Below are positions 18,159-25,833 of a stretch of 52,739 bases of DNA, piece after piece. The stretch covers positions 1 through 52,739 of the forward strand of contig WBUR01000031.1 of the NCBI GenBank assembly GCA_008933615.1, in the 5' to 3' direction. The notes beneath the pieces are model-generated. The model was given only the letters and a program-made list of their open reading frames with translations. It ran no database searches and had not been told where the DNA came from. The position numbers and the translations under genes are program-made. Source of the stretch: a bacterium (GTDB lineage Bacteria > CLD3 > SB21). Position 1 is the stretch's first letter; each line of letters begins with the position of its first letter.

Positions 18159-19566
18159 TCAGGTTATATTCCAGTTTAAGTAAGTGGCGTGTTCTGTTAT
18201 CGACTTTGTAGCGGTCGTCTAGTCTGAGGCCGCAAACCCAGATAATATTCTCCTTGGTTCCGATCTTTTCACAGAGAAGTGGAATTTTCTTTTTTTTAAG
18301 AACCGGTATTTTGTTATCAACAAAAAAATCACTGAGCTTCTTAAAGCCGTTCATACCAATGGGCTTAAACTTATCACCGATTTTCCAATTCCGAAGCCTT
18401 AGATGTCCTGTAATCTTCTCCTTGTCAATGTATTCAACATTTAGGATGCGGCCAAAACTGCTTTTGAGTTCAGACGAATAGGGTAAAAACGAGCTCCGAA
18501 AAGAAAAACCCGGGTCTTTCCAGGAATAATTTCGGCCGGTTTCAATTCTAAAACAAAAATCGGGGCTTGCTAGCCGGTTCTTCGTCAGGAAAATAATTTG
18601 ATCAGCAGTTTTCAGGCAAATGACATTGCCGAATATGACTTTCTTTCCGCTTTGTTTTTTTTCAATGAGATCGGAAAGCCTTTCGTAATCGGAAAATTGT
18701 AATTTCTGATCGAATTCATTCCAAAACAAAAATTCAATTAGCGCATGCCGTTGAGCCCGAAGATACCGGTTAAACGCTTTAATTTCAAGGACTATTTTGC
18801 CATCGGAGGCCTTGCAGACTTGCAAATACTGCTTTTTAGCATTCCGGTTGAAGTGCGATTTCGTTTCCTCGGCGATAAGACCCAGTTGAATCAAATGTTT
18901 TTCGATTTGCAGATCGAATTTTTTTCTAAGGAGCGGTATTAAATCATGACGAATTCTATTTCTCAAAATAGCGGTATCGCGGTTTGATGCGTCATTCACA
19001 TACTTGATTTTCTCTGCCTGAACATATTTTTTAATGTCCTCCTTTGAAAAGACCAGCAACGGCCTAACAAACAAACCGCGTTTTTCACGAATACCTGACA
19101 ATCCGGACATGCCGGAACCCTTGATTATGCGCATTAAAATCGTTTCAGCCTGGTCGCTTCTATGATGCGCAGTGCAAATTTTGTTATAACCAAACTGTTT
19201 TGCTGTTTTTTCAAAAAAAGTATAACGTAAATTATGCGCTTCTTCCTCTATGGATTTCTTTGATAACTTAGCCTGTTTGCGAACATCCAATCTTTTGCAA
19301 TGAAAAGGATATTCATGCGACAAGGCAAATGTTTTAACAAACGCTTCATCCCGATCACTGGCGGCGCCGCGTAAACGGTGGTTTAGATGAGCTATGCCTA
19401 TTGTAATTTTAGATTCAAGCTGTAAAATTCCGATGAGGTGTGACAGCGCCATAGAATCCATACCGCCTGAAACAGCAAGCAATACACGGTCGTTACTTGA
19501 AAAGAAGTTTTTTTTACGGCAGTGTTCCAGGAATTGTTTTTGAAAGGATTTTGTAGTTTGTCTCAT
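18151..19566 (-). CDS. tilS: tRNA(Ile)-lysidine synthetase
   Basis: TilS modifies C34 of the tRNA-Ile(CAU) anticodon to lysidine so that it reads AUA. The 471-aa product has the PP-loop SGGMDS at residues 33-38, AHLNHRLRG and the HHRSDQAETILMRI helix of the N-terminal ATP-pyrophosphatase domain. A middle helical domain follows, and a C-terminal TilS substrate-binding domain with GHLRLRNWKIGDKFKPIGM. Its ATG abuts the stop of the upstream vWA gene with no gap. Length is normal for the two-extra-domain form of TilS. Confidence 0.93.
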   Translation of the reverse strand: MRQTTKSFQKQFLEHCRKKNFFSSNDRVLLAVSGGMDSMALSHLIGILQLESKITIGIAHLNHRLRGAASDRDEAFVKTFALSHEYPFHCKRLDVRKQAKLSKKSIEEEAHNLRYTFFEKTAKQFGYNKICTAHHRSDQAETILMRIIKGSGMSGLSGIREKRGLFVRPLLVFSKEDIKKYVQAEKIKYVNDASNRDTAILRNRIRHDLIPLLRKKFDLQIEKHLIQLGLIAEETKSHFNRNAKKQYLQVCKASDGKIVLEIKAFNRYLRAQRHALIEFLFWNEFDQKLQFSDYERLSDLIEKKQSGKKVIFGNVICLKTADQIIFLTKNRLASPDFCFRIETGRNYSWKDPGFSFRSSFLPYSSELKSSFGRILNVEYIDKEKITGHLRLRNWKIGDKFKPIGMNGFKKLSDFFVDNKIPVLKKKKIPLLCEKIGTKENIIWVCGLRLDDRYKVDNRTRHLLKLEYNLNE

Positions 19567-20562
19567 TTATGGCAATTCGAGAAAAATGGATCTGATTAGA
19601 ACAAAGTGTAGAAAAAGTAGAAGTAGAGCAGGGATAAGAACCCACGGGTACAAATCCTCGTATCGAAAATAGGTTTTAACGTCAATTTTTGTTTTTTCCA
19701 GTTGTCCGATCTGTTCATAGATTTCTTCCAGCGCTTTGAGATGGGTAGCGCGAAAATACTGTCCGCCGGTTATTTCCGCTATCCCTCTCAATGTTTCTTC
19801 ATCAATTTTTACTTCAGCGGTCACATATTGTTTTCCGAAGAAAGGATCGTCCACCGGAATTCGCGCAAGCCCATCTTTGCCGGCGCCAATGGTATATACA
19901 CGTATATTCAGCGCCTGCGCTATTTGTGCCGCAGTCATGGGGTCAATTTCTCCCCGGTTATTTTGGCCGTCCGTCAATAAAATAATCACTTTACTTTTGG
20001 ATGTGCTTTCACGGAGGCGATTGATGGAATTGATCAAACCCATACCGATCGCGGTTCCGTCTTCCACAACGCCGATAGAAACCTGTCGAATGAGGGACGT
20101 TAATATTTGGTAATCTACGGTCAAAGGGCATTGGGTGAAACTTTTTCCAGCGAATACGACTAGTCCGACACGGTCGGATTGACGTCCGCGAACGAATTTT
20201 TCTGCTACATCTTTAGCTGCGTCCATGCGGTTCAAATTTCCCATATCTTCGATCAGCATACTCCGGGATACATCCAGGGCCATCATGATGTCAATTCCCT
20301 CCGTTGTAATACTGGACTGTGAGTTTCTCGTTCGCGGCCTTGCTATGGCTATGATCAGTAAAAATAATACGAGAATTTGAAGCCATTCTAACACAGGCTT
20401 TACTCGTTGTCGCAAAGAAGGCTTTGCAGCCTTAATAGTCTGAACGTTTGAATATACTACAGCCGATTTGGCAAATTTCCTTTTCCGCCAAAACAAAATG
20501 ACCGGAATCAGAATCAGCAAGATTAGAAAATAAGGATCGGCAAATTCAAGTGAATTGAGCAT
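19567..20562 (-). CDS. BatA-like von Willebrand factor A membrane protein
   Basis: The 331-aa product has N-terminal (about 10-24 and 60-74) and C-terminal (about 308-328) membrane segments enclosing a vWA domain. The MIDAS motif DVSRS is at residues 97-101, with the later TDGQNNRG segment supplying the third metal-binding loop. This matches BatA of Bacteroidota Bat operons, linked to envelope integrity and stress tolerance. It is 2 nt from the second vWA gene upstream and directly abuts tilS. The usual moxR ATPase and DUF58 partners are not present in the window. Confidence 0.85.
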   Translation of the reverse strand: MLNSLEFADPYFLILLILIPVILFWRKRKFAKSAVVYSNVQTIKAAKPSLRQRVKPVLEWLQILVLFLLIIAIARPRTRNSQSSITTEGIDIMMALDVSRSMLIEDMGNLNRMDAAKDVAEKFVRGRQSDRVGLVVFAGKSFTQCPLTVDYQILTSLIRQVSIGVVEDGTAIGMGLINSINRLRESTSKSKVIILLTDGQNNRGEIDPMTAAQIAQALNIRVYTIGAGKDGLARIPVDDPFFGKQYVTAEVKIDEETLRGIAEITGGQYFRATHLKALEEIYEQIGQLEKTKIDVKTYFRYEDLYPWVLIPALLLLFLHFVLIRSIFLELP

Positions 20563-20564
20563 AA

Positions 20565-21590
20565 TTAGTCTTTAATTATTTTTCGGCGATGTATCACGAG
20601 GTCCATACACAAAGAGACAACGGCAAGAAGCAGGAACCATTGATATCTGTTTTCAAACTCAGTAAACTGATAGTCGGAATTTTCAGATTTTTCCAGTTTG
20701 GAAATCTCCTGATATATTTTTTTGACTTCAAGCTCGTTGGTTGATGCGGCATAGTATGCGCCGCCGGACTCACTTGCCAACTGACTTACGAAACCCTCTT
20801 CAAGTTTAGTTGTAATAACCGAACCGTTACTTTTCTTAAAATCTTTGACGGTTCCTGTTTCATCATAGATCGGTATGGGAGCGGCATTAGTCGTTCCGAC
20901 ACCGACAACAAAAATTTTGATGTTTTGTTTCTTCAAGTTCTCAAGCAGGCTGTAGGATTCAGGGTTATGGTCTTCGCCGTCAGAAAAAATGACCGCCGCT
21001 TTTCCGGCTGTAGACGTTGATTCATCGCCTGATTTACGCGGGAATGCTTGTGCGATCACGTCGAGGGCCTCAGCAAAATCTGTTCCGGCGGATGTCGTGG
21101 TATTGACGGTAACGGCATCAAGAAACATCCTCACGGCGCTGTAGTCGGTGGTCATTGGGCATTGGATAAATGCCTGTCCTGCAAAAATAACCAGAGCGAC
21201 TCGATCACCTCGCAGTTGGTCAAGGAATGTAGCAATTTCATGCTTGGCCTTTTCGAGGCGGCTGGGCTTGATATCTTCTGCATTCATAGAGGTGGATACA
21301 TCTAAAGCAAATACGATATCCACTCCGCTGATTTTCACTTGTTCATATTTCGTGCCGACTTCAAATCCTATCATCGCAAGCGTTATCATGATAAAACAGG
21401 TGAGCATGAGATAGGACTTAAAGTAATCTTTGACAGAACTGAAAGAAGAAAGCAGCTTTTCGATAAGGTTACTATCTGCAATTTGCAGAAGAAGTTTTTT
21501 TCTTTTCCGTGCCTGATAAAGCATCATAAATACCAGCAGCGGAATGAGTAACAATAGAAAAGCAAAATAGGGATAGGCTGATCTGATCAT
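20565..21590 (-). CDS. BatB-like von Willebrand factor A membrane protein
   Basis: The 341-aa product has the same layout as its neighbour: two N-terminal membrane segments (about 8-25 and 59-76), a vWA domain with MIDAS DVSTS at 97-101 and SDGEDH, and a C-terminal membrane segment (about 318-336). It is paralogous to the next gene and together they form a Bat-type pair. It is the first gene of the minus-strand run ending in cdaA. No ribosome-binding site precedes the ATG, and a good promoter ends only 5 nt before it, suggesting a leaderless message. Confidence 0.83.
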   Translation of the reverse strand: MIRSAYPYFAFLLLLIPLLVFMMLYQARKRKKLLLQIADSNLIEKLLSSFSSVKDYFKSYLMLTCFIMITLAMIGFEVGTKYEQVKISGVDIVFALDVSTSMNAEDIKPSRLEKAKHEIATFLDQLRGDRVALVIFAGQAFIQCPMTTDYSAVRMFLDAVTVNTTTSAGTDFAEALDVIAQAFPRKSGDESTSTAGKAAVIFSDGEDHNPESYSLLENLKKQNIKIFVVGVGTTNAAPIPIYDETGTVKDFKKSNGSVITTKLEEGFVSQLASESGGAYYAASTNELEVKKIYQEISKLEKSENSDYQFTEFENRYQWFLLLAVVSLCMDLVIHRRKIIKD

Positions 21591-21595
21591 GAGTT

Positions 21596-21624
21596 AATAT
21601 ACTCAGAAGTTAGAAAATTTGCAA
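21596..21624 (-). promoter_or_regulatory. candidate promoter of the bat-tilS-cdaA operon (leaderless)
   Basis: On the minus strand TTGCAA (21624-21619), a 17-nt spacer and TATATT (21601-21596). Only 5 nt separate the -10 box from the ATG at 21590, so transcription would begin at or next to the start codon. Confidence 0.45.
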
Positions 21625-21783
21625 AATGAAACTAACCCATAACCGGGGCATTTGAAAGAATAATCGGCTAGCGAAATATCTAAAAAATCGGGTACTATTC
21701 TAAGTTATTGCGCTGCGGATTTGCTGCAAGAGAGAAATTTTAGCATCTTTTGTGCATTAAATCACATTTTGGAAAAAAAACAC

Positions 21784-21812
21784 TTGTATATTTATCCGTT
21801 GGAATTTATTAT
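21784..21812 (+). promoter_or_regulatory. candidate promoter of the 34-aa peptide gene
   Basis: TTGTAT (21784-21789), a 17-nt spacer and TATTAT (21807-21812). The predicted start near 21819 is about 60 nt upstream of the small ORF and nothing else lies in between. Confidence 0.4.
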
Positions 21813-21878
21813 TAAATATAATTCTTTAGTTCATTTTGGTAGTAGAAAACCTTAATAAAAAGGTAGGGGGCATTCTAA

Positions 21879-21983
21879 ATGGCTGACTCTAAACCAAAAG
21901 AAAATAGGGGCGATCTTGGAGCACTCGTCTTGATGTTTGTTATATCCTGCGTGATTCTCGGGCTTCTTTTTTATTTCCTCTAA
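21879..21983 (+). CDS. 34-aa single-pass membrane peptide
   Basis: A 34-codon ORF begins with a charged, lysine-containing N-terminus (MADSKPKENRGD) and ends in one hydrophobic helix (GALVLMFVISCVILGLLF), predicting an N-in single-pass membrane peptide. A purine-rich AGGTAGGGGG about 8 nt upstream can serve as ribosome-binding site. It sits alone between two minus-strand operons, with its own candidate promoter at 21784 and a strong terminator at 22034-22080, which argues for a real transcript. It resembles small accessory subunits of membrane complexes in shape only; no family was recognised. The transcript could instead act as a small RNA. Confidence 0.55.
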   Translation: MADSKPKENRGDLGALVLMFVISCVILGLLFYFL

Positions 21984-22033
21984 GACACCTGTTTCATATA
22001 CCGAATTATATACCTGTTTACATTAGAGTAACA

Positions 22034-22080
22034 CGAACGTGCCGGATGATGACAATCGGATGTTCGAATGTTTTTTTTTT
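22034..22080 (+). terminator. terminator of the 34-aa peptide gene
   Basis: CGAACGT (22034-22040) pairs with ATGTTCG (22060-22066), with an inner CCG/CGG pairing, and a run of ten T begins at 22071. It reads on plus and closes the small transcription unit. Confidence 0.6.
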
Positions 22081-22097
22081 GCTGATTTACGGAGATA

Positions 22098-23027
22098 CTA
22101 CTCGCTGTATAGCACTTCAACAAGTACGTCGCCGATCTGCTGCAGGCTTTCCGCGCTGCATTTATCAGGAGTATCGGATAGGGTATGATGATAACGGTTG
22201 CCGGCATCGGGATAATTGAAATCGATAATGTTAATACATGGTATGCCGATGCGCAAAAGGGGAATGTGGTCGTCAAACACGTCCGCTTCTATCGATGTAC
22301 GAAATGCCGGTTTTTTTAATTTCTTAGCCTTATCCCACACCTTGTTTACAACATCTTTTGCTTGGTTATATGAATTTTTTTCAATCGGGATATCCAAATT
22401 CTTATCGCCGACCATATCCAACAAAATTCCATAGGCCGGCCAGTAGGTCTTGTTGTTTTTTGCAAAATACTCGGAACCGATACAATAGGGATTCAAACTA
22501 TCGGGAAAAAGTTCTCCATTATGTTCTCCATAATCCTCAAGATCCCACAAAATAATATCAACTCCGATATCCAACGGGTTTTCTTTCAGAATTTTTGCCA
22601 TTTCAAGTAGAACGGCTACACCGGAAGCGCCGTCATTAGCGCCCAGAATCGGTTTATCGTGGTTAGATGAATCGGGATCTTTATCAGCCCATGGGCGCGT
22701 GTCCCAATGTGCGCATAAGAGAACGCGTTTTTTACTTTTGGGTTGTAAATTGATCGACGCGATAATATTCGTTCCGTTGAGCTTCACCGAAGTATCCTTT
22801 TTGTCGACGTAAACGAAATTCTGGTGATCAACGCGTTCACAATACTTCTTAAGTTCTTCCGTTAAAAACTGCAGGCATTGTTTGTGACCTTCGGAATTGG
22901 GATTGCGCGGTCCGAACGAACACTGTTTTTCGATGTACCGCATCGCGGACTCGCCGTCAAAAGGTGGTTTTGAGCACGACGTAAGCATGGACAAAAGCGC
23001 AATTAAGATTACTAAATAGAAAGGCAT
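22098..23027 (-). CDS. glutaminyl-peptide cyclotransferase-like M28 lipoprotein
   Basis: Family members convert N-terminal Gln to pyroglutamate, using an M28-aminopeptidase fold with one zinc. The 309-aa product has a signal ending LTSC (lipobox, Cys18). The glutaminyl cyclase-type motifs CAHWDTRPWADKD (His107), GANDGASG (Asp132), WDLEDYG (Glu164) and YHHTLSDT (His280/281) follow in the family order. The HWDTRP/LEDYG combination separates it from ordinary M28 peptidases, although peptidase activity cannot be excluded. It probably acts in the periplasm on exported proteins, and four exported proteins in this window have Gln at the predicted mature N-terminus. The gene follows folE2 after a 13-nt gap on the same strand. 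Confidence 0.82.
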   Translation of the reverse strand: MPFYLVILIALLSMLTSCSKPPFDGESAMRYIEKQCSFGPRNPNSEGHKQCLQFLTEELKKYCERVDHQNFVYVDKKDTSVKLNGTNIIASINLQPKSKKRVLLCAHWDTRPWADKDPDSSNHDKPILGANDGASGVAVLLEMAKILKENPLDIGVDIILWDLEDYGEHNGELFPDSLNPYCIGSEYFAKNNKTYWPAYGILLDMVGDKNLDIPIEKNSYNQAKDVVNKVWDKAKKLKKPAFRTSIEADVFDDHIPLLRIGIPCINIIDFNYPDAGNRYHHTLSDTPDKCSAESLQQIGDVLVEVLYSE

Positions 23028-23040
23028 TTTAACTCCTGAG

Positions 23041-23871
23041 TTACGAAACGGATTCGGCTAAAACAGCGTGTACGTGCCGGCTGCTCTTCACAGATTTCTT
23101 ATCCACCTCAATAAACGCATAGGCGTCATGATTATGAATACTCTCGAAATTGGTTACTTCGACGCTAAACCATGTGATTGGATCCACTTCAGATAAAGAA
23201 AGAGCAATGTCCCTGACAAGATCTTCAACAAAAACCGGATTCTCATATGCCCGCTCAGTTACAAATTTTTCATCTTCGCGTTTGAGTAATGCAAAGATTT
23301 CACAACTGGAAGTTTTTTCAATGCGGTTGATTATATCTTCAAAATCCATAGACATGTTATTTGCAAAACGTGTATGCACCCGAACCAGGCCCCGTTGATT
23401 ATGCGCGCCATATTCACTGATGGACTTGGAACACGGGCACAACGTTGTAACAGGAACGTCAACGGTTAAAGTCATCTGATCCGATTCGGCAGACTCACAG
23501 AGAATTGAAATCGCATAATTCATAAAGCTTTTTGTTCGTGTTACCGGCGCCTCTTTTTCAACGAAATAGGGGAATGTTATTTTTAAATAGGCCGTTTCGG
23601 ATTCCAGTTCTTTTTTCATACCGGCGATTATTTGAAATACTGTTTCAAGCGAAATACAATCTTTGTTCTCGTTCATTATTTCGACAAAACGGCTCATGTG
23701 CGTGCCTTTTTGGTCGTGAGGCAGATTCACATACATCTCGAAAGTGCCAACGGTTCGCTGCAGATTACCCGAATAATTGGACACGGTGATTGGATATTGA
23801 ATATTTTTAATACCGACTCTGTTTATAGGTAATTGCCTGAAATCGCTTTTGCTTTGTGTATCTTCAATCAT
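23041..23871 (-). CDS. folE2: GTP cyclohydrolase FolE2 (type IB)
   Basis: FolE2 catalyses the same reaction as FolE (GTP to dihydroneopterin triphosphate) with a different, tunnelling-fold protein that can use metals other than zinc. The 276-aa product has the family segments GTHMSRF (residues 56-62), VPVTTLCPCSKSIS (Cys145 and Cys147, the conserved active-site region) and YGAHNQRG, with a C-terminal VTNFESIHNHDAYA. In many bacteria folE2 is induced by zinc limitation through Zur; no Zur box was recognised here. A type IA enzyme is also encoded at 41496, so the genome has both. The glutaminyl cyclase-like gene follows 13 nt downstream. Confidence 0.95.
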   Translation of the reverse strand: MIEDTQSKSDFRQLPINRVGIKNIQYPITVSNYSGNLQRTVGTFEMYVNLPHDQKGTHMSRFVEIMNENKDCISLETVFQIIAGMKKELESETAYLKITFPYFVEKEAPVTRTKSFMNYAISILCESAESDQMTLTVDVPVTTLCPCSKSISEYGAHNQRGLVRVHTRFANNMSMDFEDIINRIEKTSSCEIFALLKREDEKFVTERAYENPVFVEDLVRDIALSLSEVDPITWFSVEVTNFESIHNHDAYAFIEVDKKSVKSSRHVHAVLAESVS

Positions 23872-23977
23872 AATATAACTTTCTTCAGTGATTATTCATG
23901 CGTGGGATTCGGAAAATATCCCATTCTGCCTTAATTTATCAACCATGCTTTCCAGTTGTGGAGGCCTCAACTAATGC

Positions 23978-25534
23978 TTAAACGGCGTAATTGTCCGTAA
24001 CATCTTCGTCTTTAAAGGTCAAAACACGAAATTCGTCCATACGCATTTCTTCTTCACCGATGAGGTCGGCGAAAATAAAATACTTCCATTTCATTTTCTT
24101 TATTTTGATTTCGAGTTGATCGACGACGTCAGGATGAACCATGAACTGCAATCTGGAAATAAATTTATGGTCTTTTTTGTAGCGTCGAACCCATCGATCG
24201 ATCTTGTTGTGCAATGTCGTACGATTCCCGACGCGGCCTGATCCGGCGCAGGCGGGACAGGGTTCGCTCAAAGAAAACAATATACTCGGGCGTATACGTT
24301 CGCGCGTCAATTCGATCAGACCGTACTCATCCATCGGCAGAATACTGAATTTGGCCCGGTCCTTCCGCAGTTCGCGTTTGATTTCCTCAAAAAGCTTTTT
24401 CTTATTTCGCTCGTCGCGTAAATCAATAAAATCGATGACGATCAATCCGCCGATATCCCGCAAACGAAGTTGCCGAACGGTTTCTCGCGCAGCGATCATG
24501 TTTACGGCCATGGAGTTGTCTTCATAGGATCCGCGACCCATAAATTTTCCACTATTTACATCGACCGAAACAAGCGCTTCCGTATGCTCGATAATGATAT
24601 ACCCGCCATTCTTGGTCATCACTTTTTTCTCAATGCTTTGCTGTATATCCTGCTCGATATTATAATGGTCGAAAATCGGTTTCCTGTCTCCGTAATACTC
24701 GATGCGGTCCTGCAACTGAGGGGTTGTGACAGAAATATAATTGCTGATAGAGCGGAATAGCTTTTTGTCGTCAACAAGCACGCGGGTCACGTCGTTTGAA
24801 AACAGATCCCGGATGATGCTCGACACCATCTCCATATCTTTATAGACCAGCGAGGGCGCAGCCATGGACTTGGCCTTTTTATCAACGTCATACCAAGTGT
24901 CGAGAGAATTCTGAATGTCGTTGCGCAGAATTTCTTCTTCCTTATTTTCAGAATTCGTACGTATGATTAATCCAAATCCGGCCGGTTTTACGTCACGGGC
25001 TAATTTCTTTAATCTCTTTCTTTCGTGTACATTTTGAATCTTCCGCGAAATGCCGATCATTTGAGACGGTTCATTGGGAATCAGAACGGTAAAACGGCCG
25101 GGAATTGAAATTTCCGAAGTAACACGCGCGCCTTTATTGTAGATAGGCTCTTTGATGATCTGTACGAGAATCTCCTGACCCGTTTTCAGAAAACGGCCGC
25201 CGCTGTCGTGATTATGTATGACTTTGATCTGATGGATCTCGCTTCCCGGGGCCACTTCGACATCGTCCGATTCATCGTCGTCAGCCATCGCGGCGTATTC
25301 GTGGGTATTGTCGCCGATGTCGGAGAAGTGCAGGAAAGCATCCTGCTTCATGCCGATATGAACAAAAGCCGCTTTCATGCCCGGCAGGACTTTGGCTACA
25401 CGTCCTTTGTAAATGTCGCCGACCATGCGTTCTTTTTCGGGTCGCTCGACAAAAATTTCTACTAAACGTCCTTCTTCGACAATGGCGATGCGTGATTCCG
25501 CCGCAGTAGAATTGATGAGAATCTCTTTTTTCAT
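23978..25534 (-). CDS. rng: ribonuclease G
   Basis: RNase G/E-family endonucleases process rRNA ends and start mRNA decay at single-stranded AU-rich sites. The 518-aa product begins with MKKEILINST, has an S1-like domain (about 38-130) enlarged by an acidic insert, the RNase H-like/5'-sensor region, the catalytic segment VDVNSGKFMG with IDFIDLRDERNK, and the zinc-link motif CPACAGSG near residue 427. The short C-terminus indicates RNase G rather than RNase E. The start has AGGA 6 nt upstream, but that site is partly paired in a hairpin, the last of six in the leader (25541-25743). Confidence 0.93.
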   Translation of the reverse strand: MKKEILINSTAAESRIAIVEEGRLVEIFVERPEKERMVGDIYKGRVAKVLPGMKAAFVHIGMKQDAFLHFSDIGDNTHEYAAMADDDESDDVEVAPGSEIHQIKVIHNHDSGGRFLKTGQEILVQIIKEPIYNKGARVTSEISIPGRFTVLIPNEPSQMIGISRKIQNVHERKRLKKLARDVKPAGFGLIIRTNSENKEEEILRNDIQNSLDTWYDVDKKAKSMAAPSLVYKDMEMVSSIIRDLFSNDVTRVLVDDKKLFRSISNYISVTTPQLQDRIEYYGDRKPIFDHYNIEQDIQQSIEKKVMTKNGGYIIIEHTEALVSVDVNSGKFMGRGSYEDNSMAVNMIAARETVRQLRLRDIGGLIVIDFIDLRDERNKKKLFEEIKRELRKDRAKFSILPMDEYGLIELTRERIRPSILFSLSEPCPACAGSGRVGNRTTLHNKIDRWVRRYKKDHKFISRLQFMVHPDVVDQLEIKIKKMKWKYFIFADLIGEEEMRMDEFRVLTFKDEDVTDNYAV

Positions 25535-25540
25535 GAATTT

Positions 25541-25743
25541 CCTATTCTGTACGAATAGGCAGAAAGGCTGGGTTTGTATTTAAATACAAAATTGTATTTA
25601 TAAAACCCGCATTCCGCAGTGGGCGCGGAATGGATACAAAGAGCAATTTATATAGTATTATGGCGTTTGCCATTGATAAAATTGTGTCAGCCTCAGGCTG
25701 ACGGCTTTGTAATTTAAAAAATTTCTGCCTAATTCGAAATTAG
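25541..25743 (-). promoter_or_regulatory. multi-hairpin leader of rng
   Basis: Six perfect or near-perfect inverted repeats lie head to tail in about 200 nt. They are 25541-25559 (7-bp arms, just before the rng ATG), GGGTTT/AAACCC at 25570-25608 enclosing a 16-bp palindrome (25574-25589), 25611-25631 (7-bp arms), 25660-25673 (5-bp arms), 25686-25702 (8-bp arms around one base) and 25729-25743 (6-bp arms). The first overlaps the ribosome-binding site of rng. This fits a structured 5' untranslated region. Confidence 0.55.
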
Positions 25744-25748
25744 TTGAC

Positions 25749-25777
25749 AATTTATTCTAATGAATCATTCAAACCAA
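25749..25777 (-). promoter_or_regulatory. candidate rng promoter
   Basis: On the minus strand TTGGTT (25777-25772), a 17-nt spacer and TAAATT (25754-25749). Transcription would start near 25742, giving a leader that spans exactly the hairpin series. The hexamers match the consensus only moderately. Confidence 0.35.
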
Positions 25778-25833
25778 AAGTTGATCAGCGTAGTAACCTC
25801 TTAAGGCGAAAATAAAGGAATACGCATTGAAAA

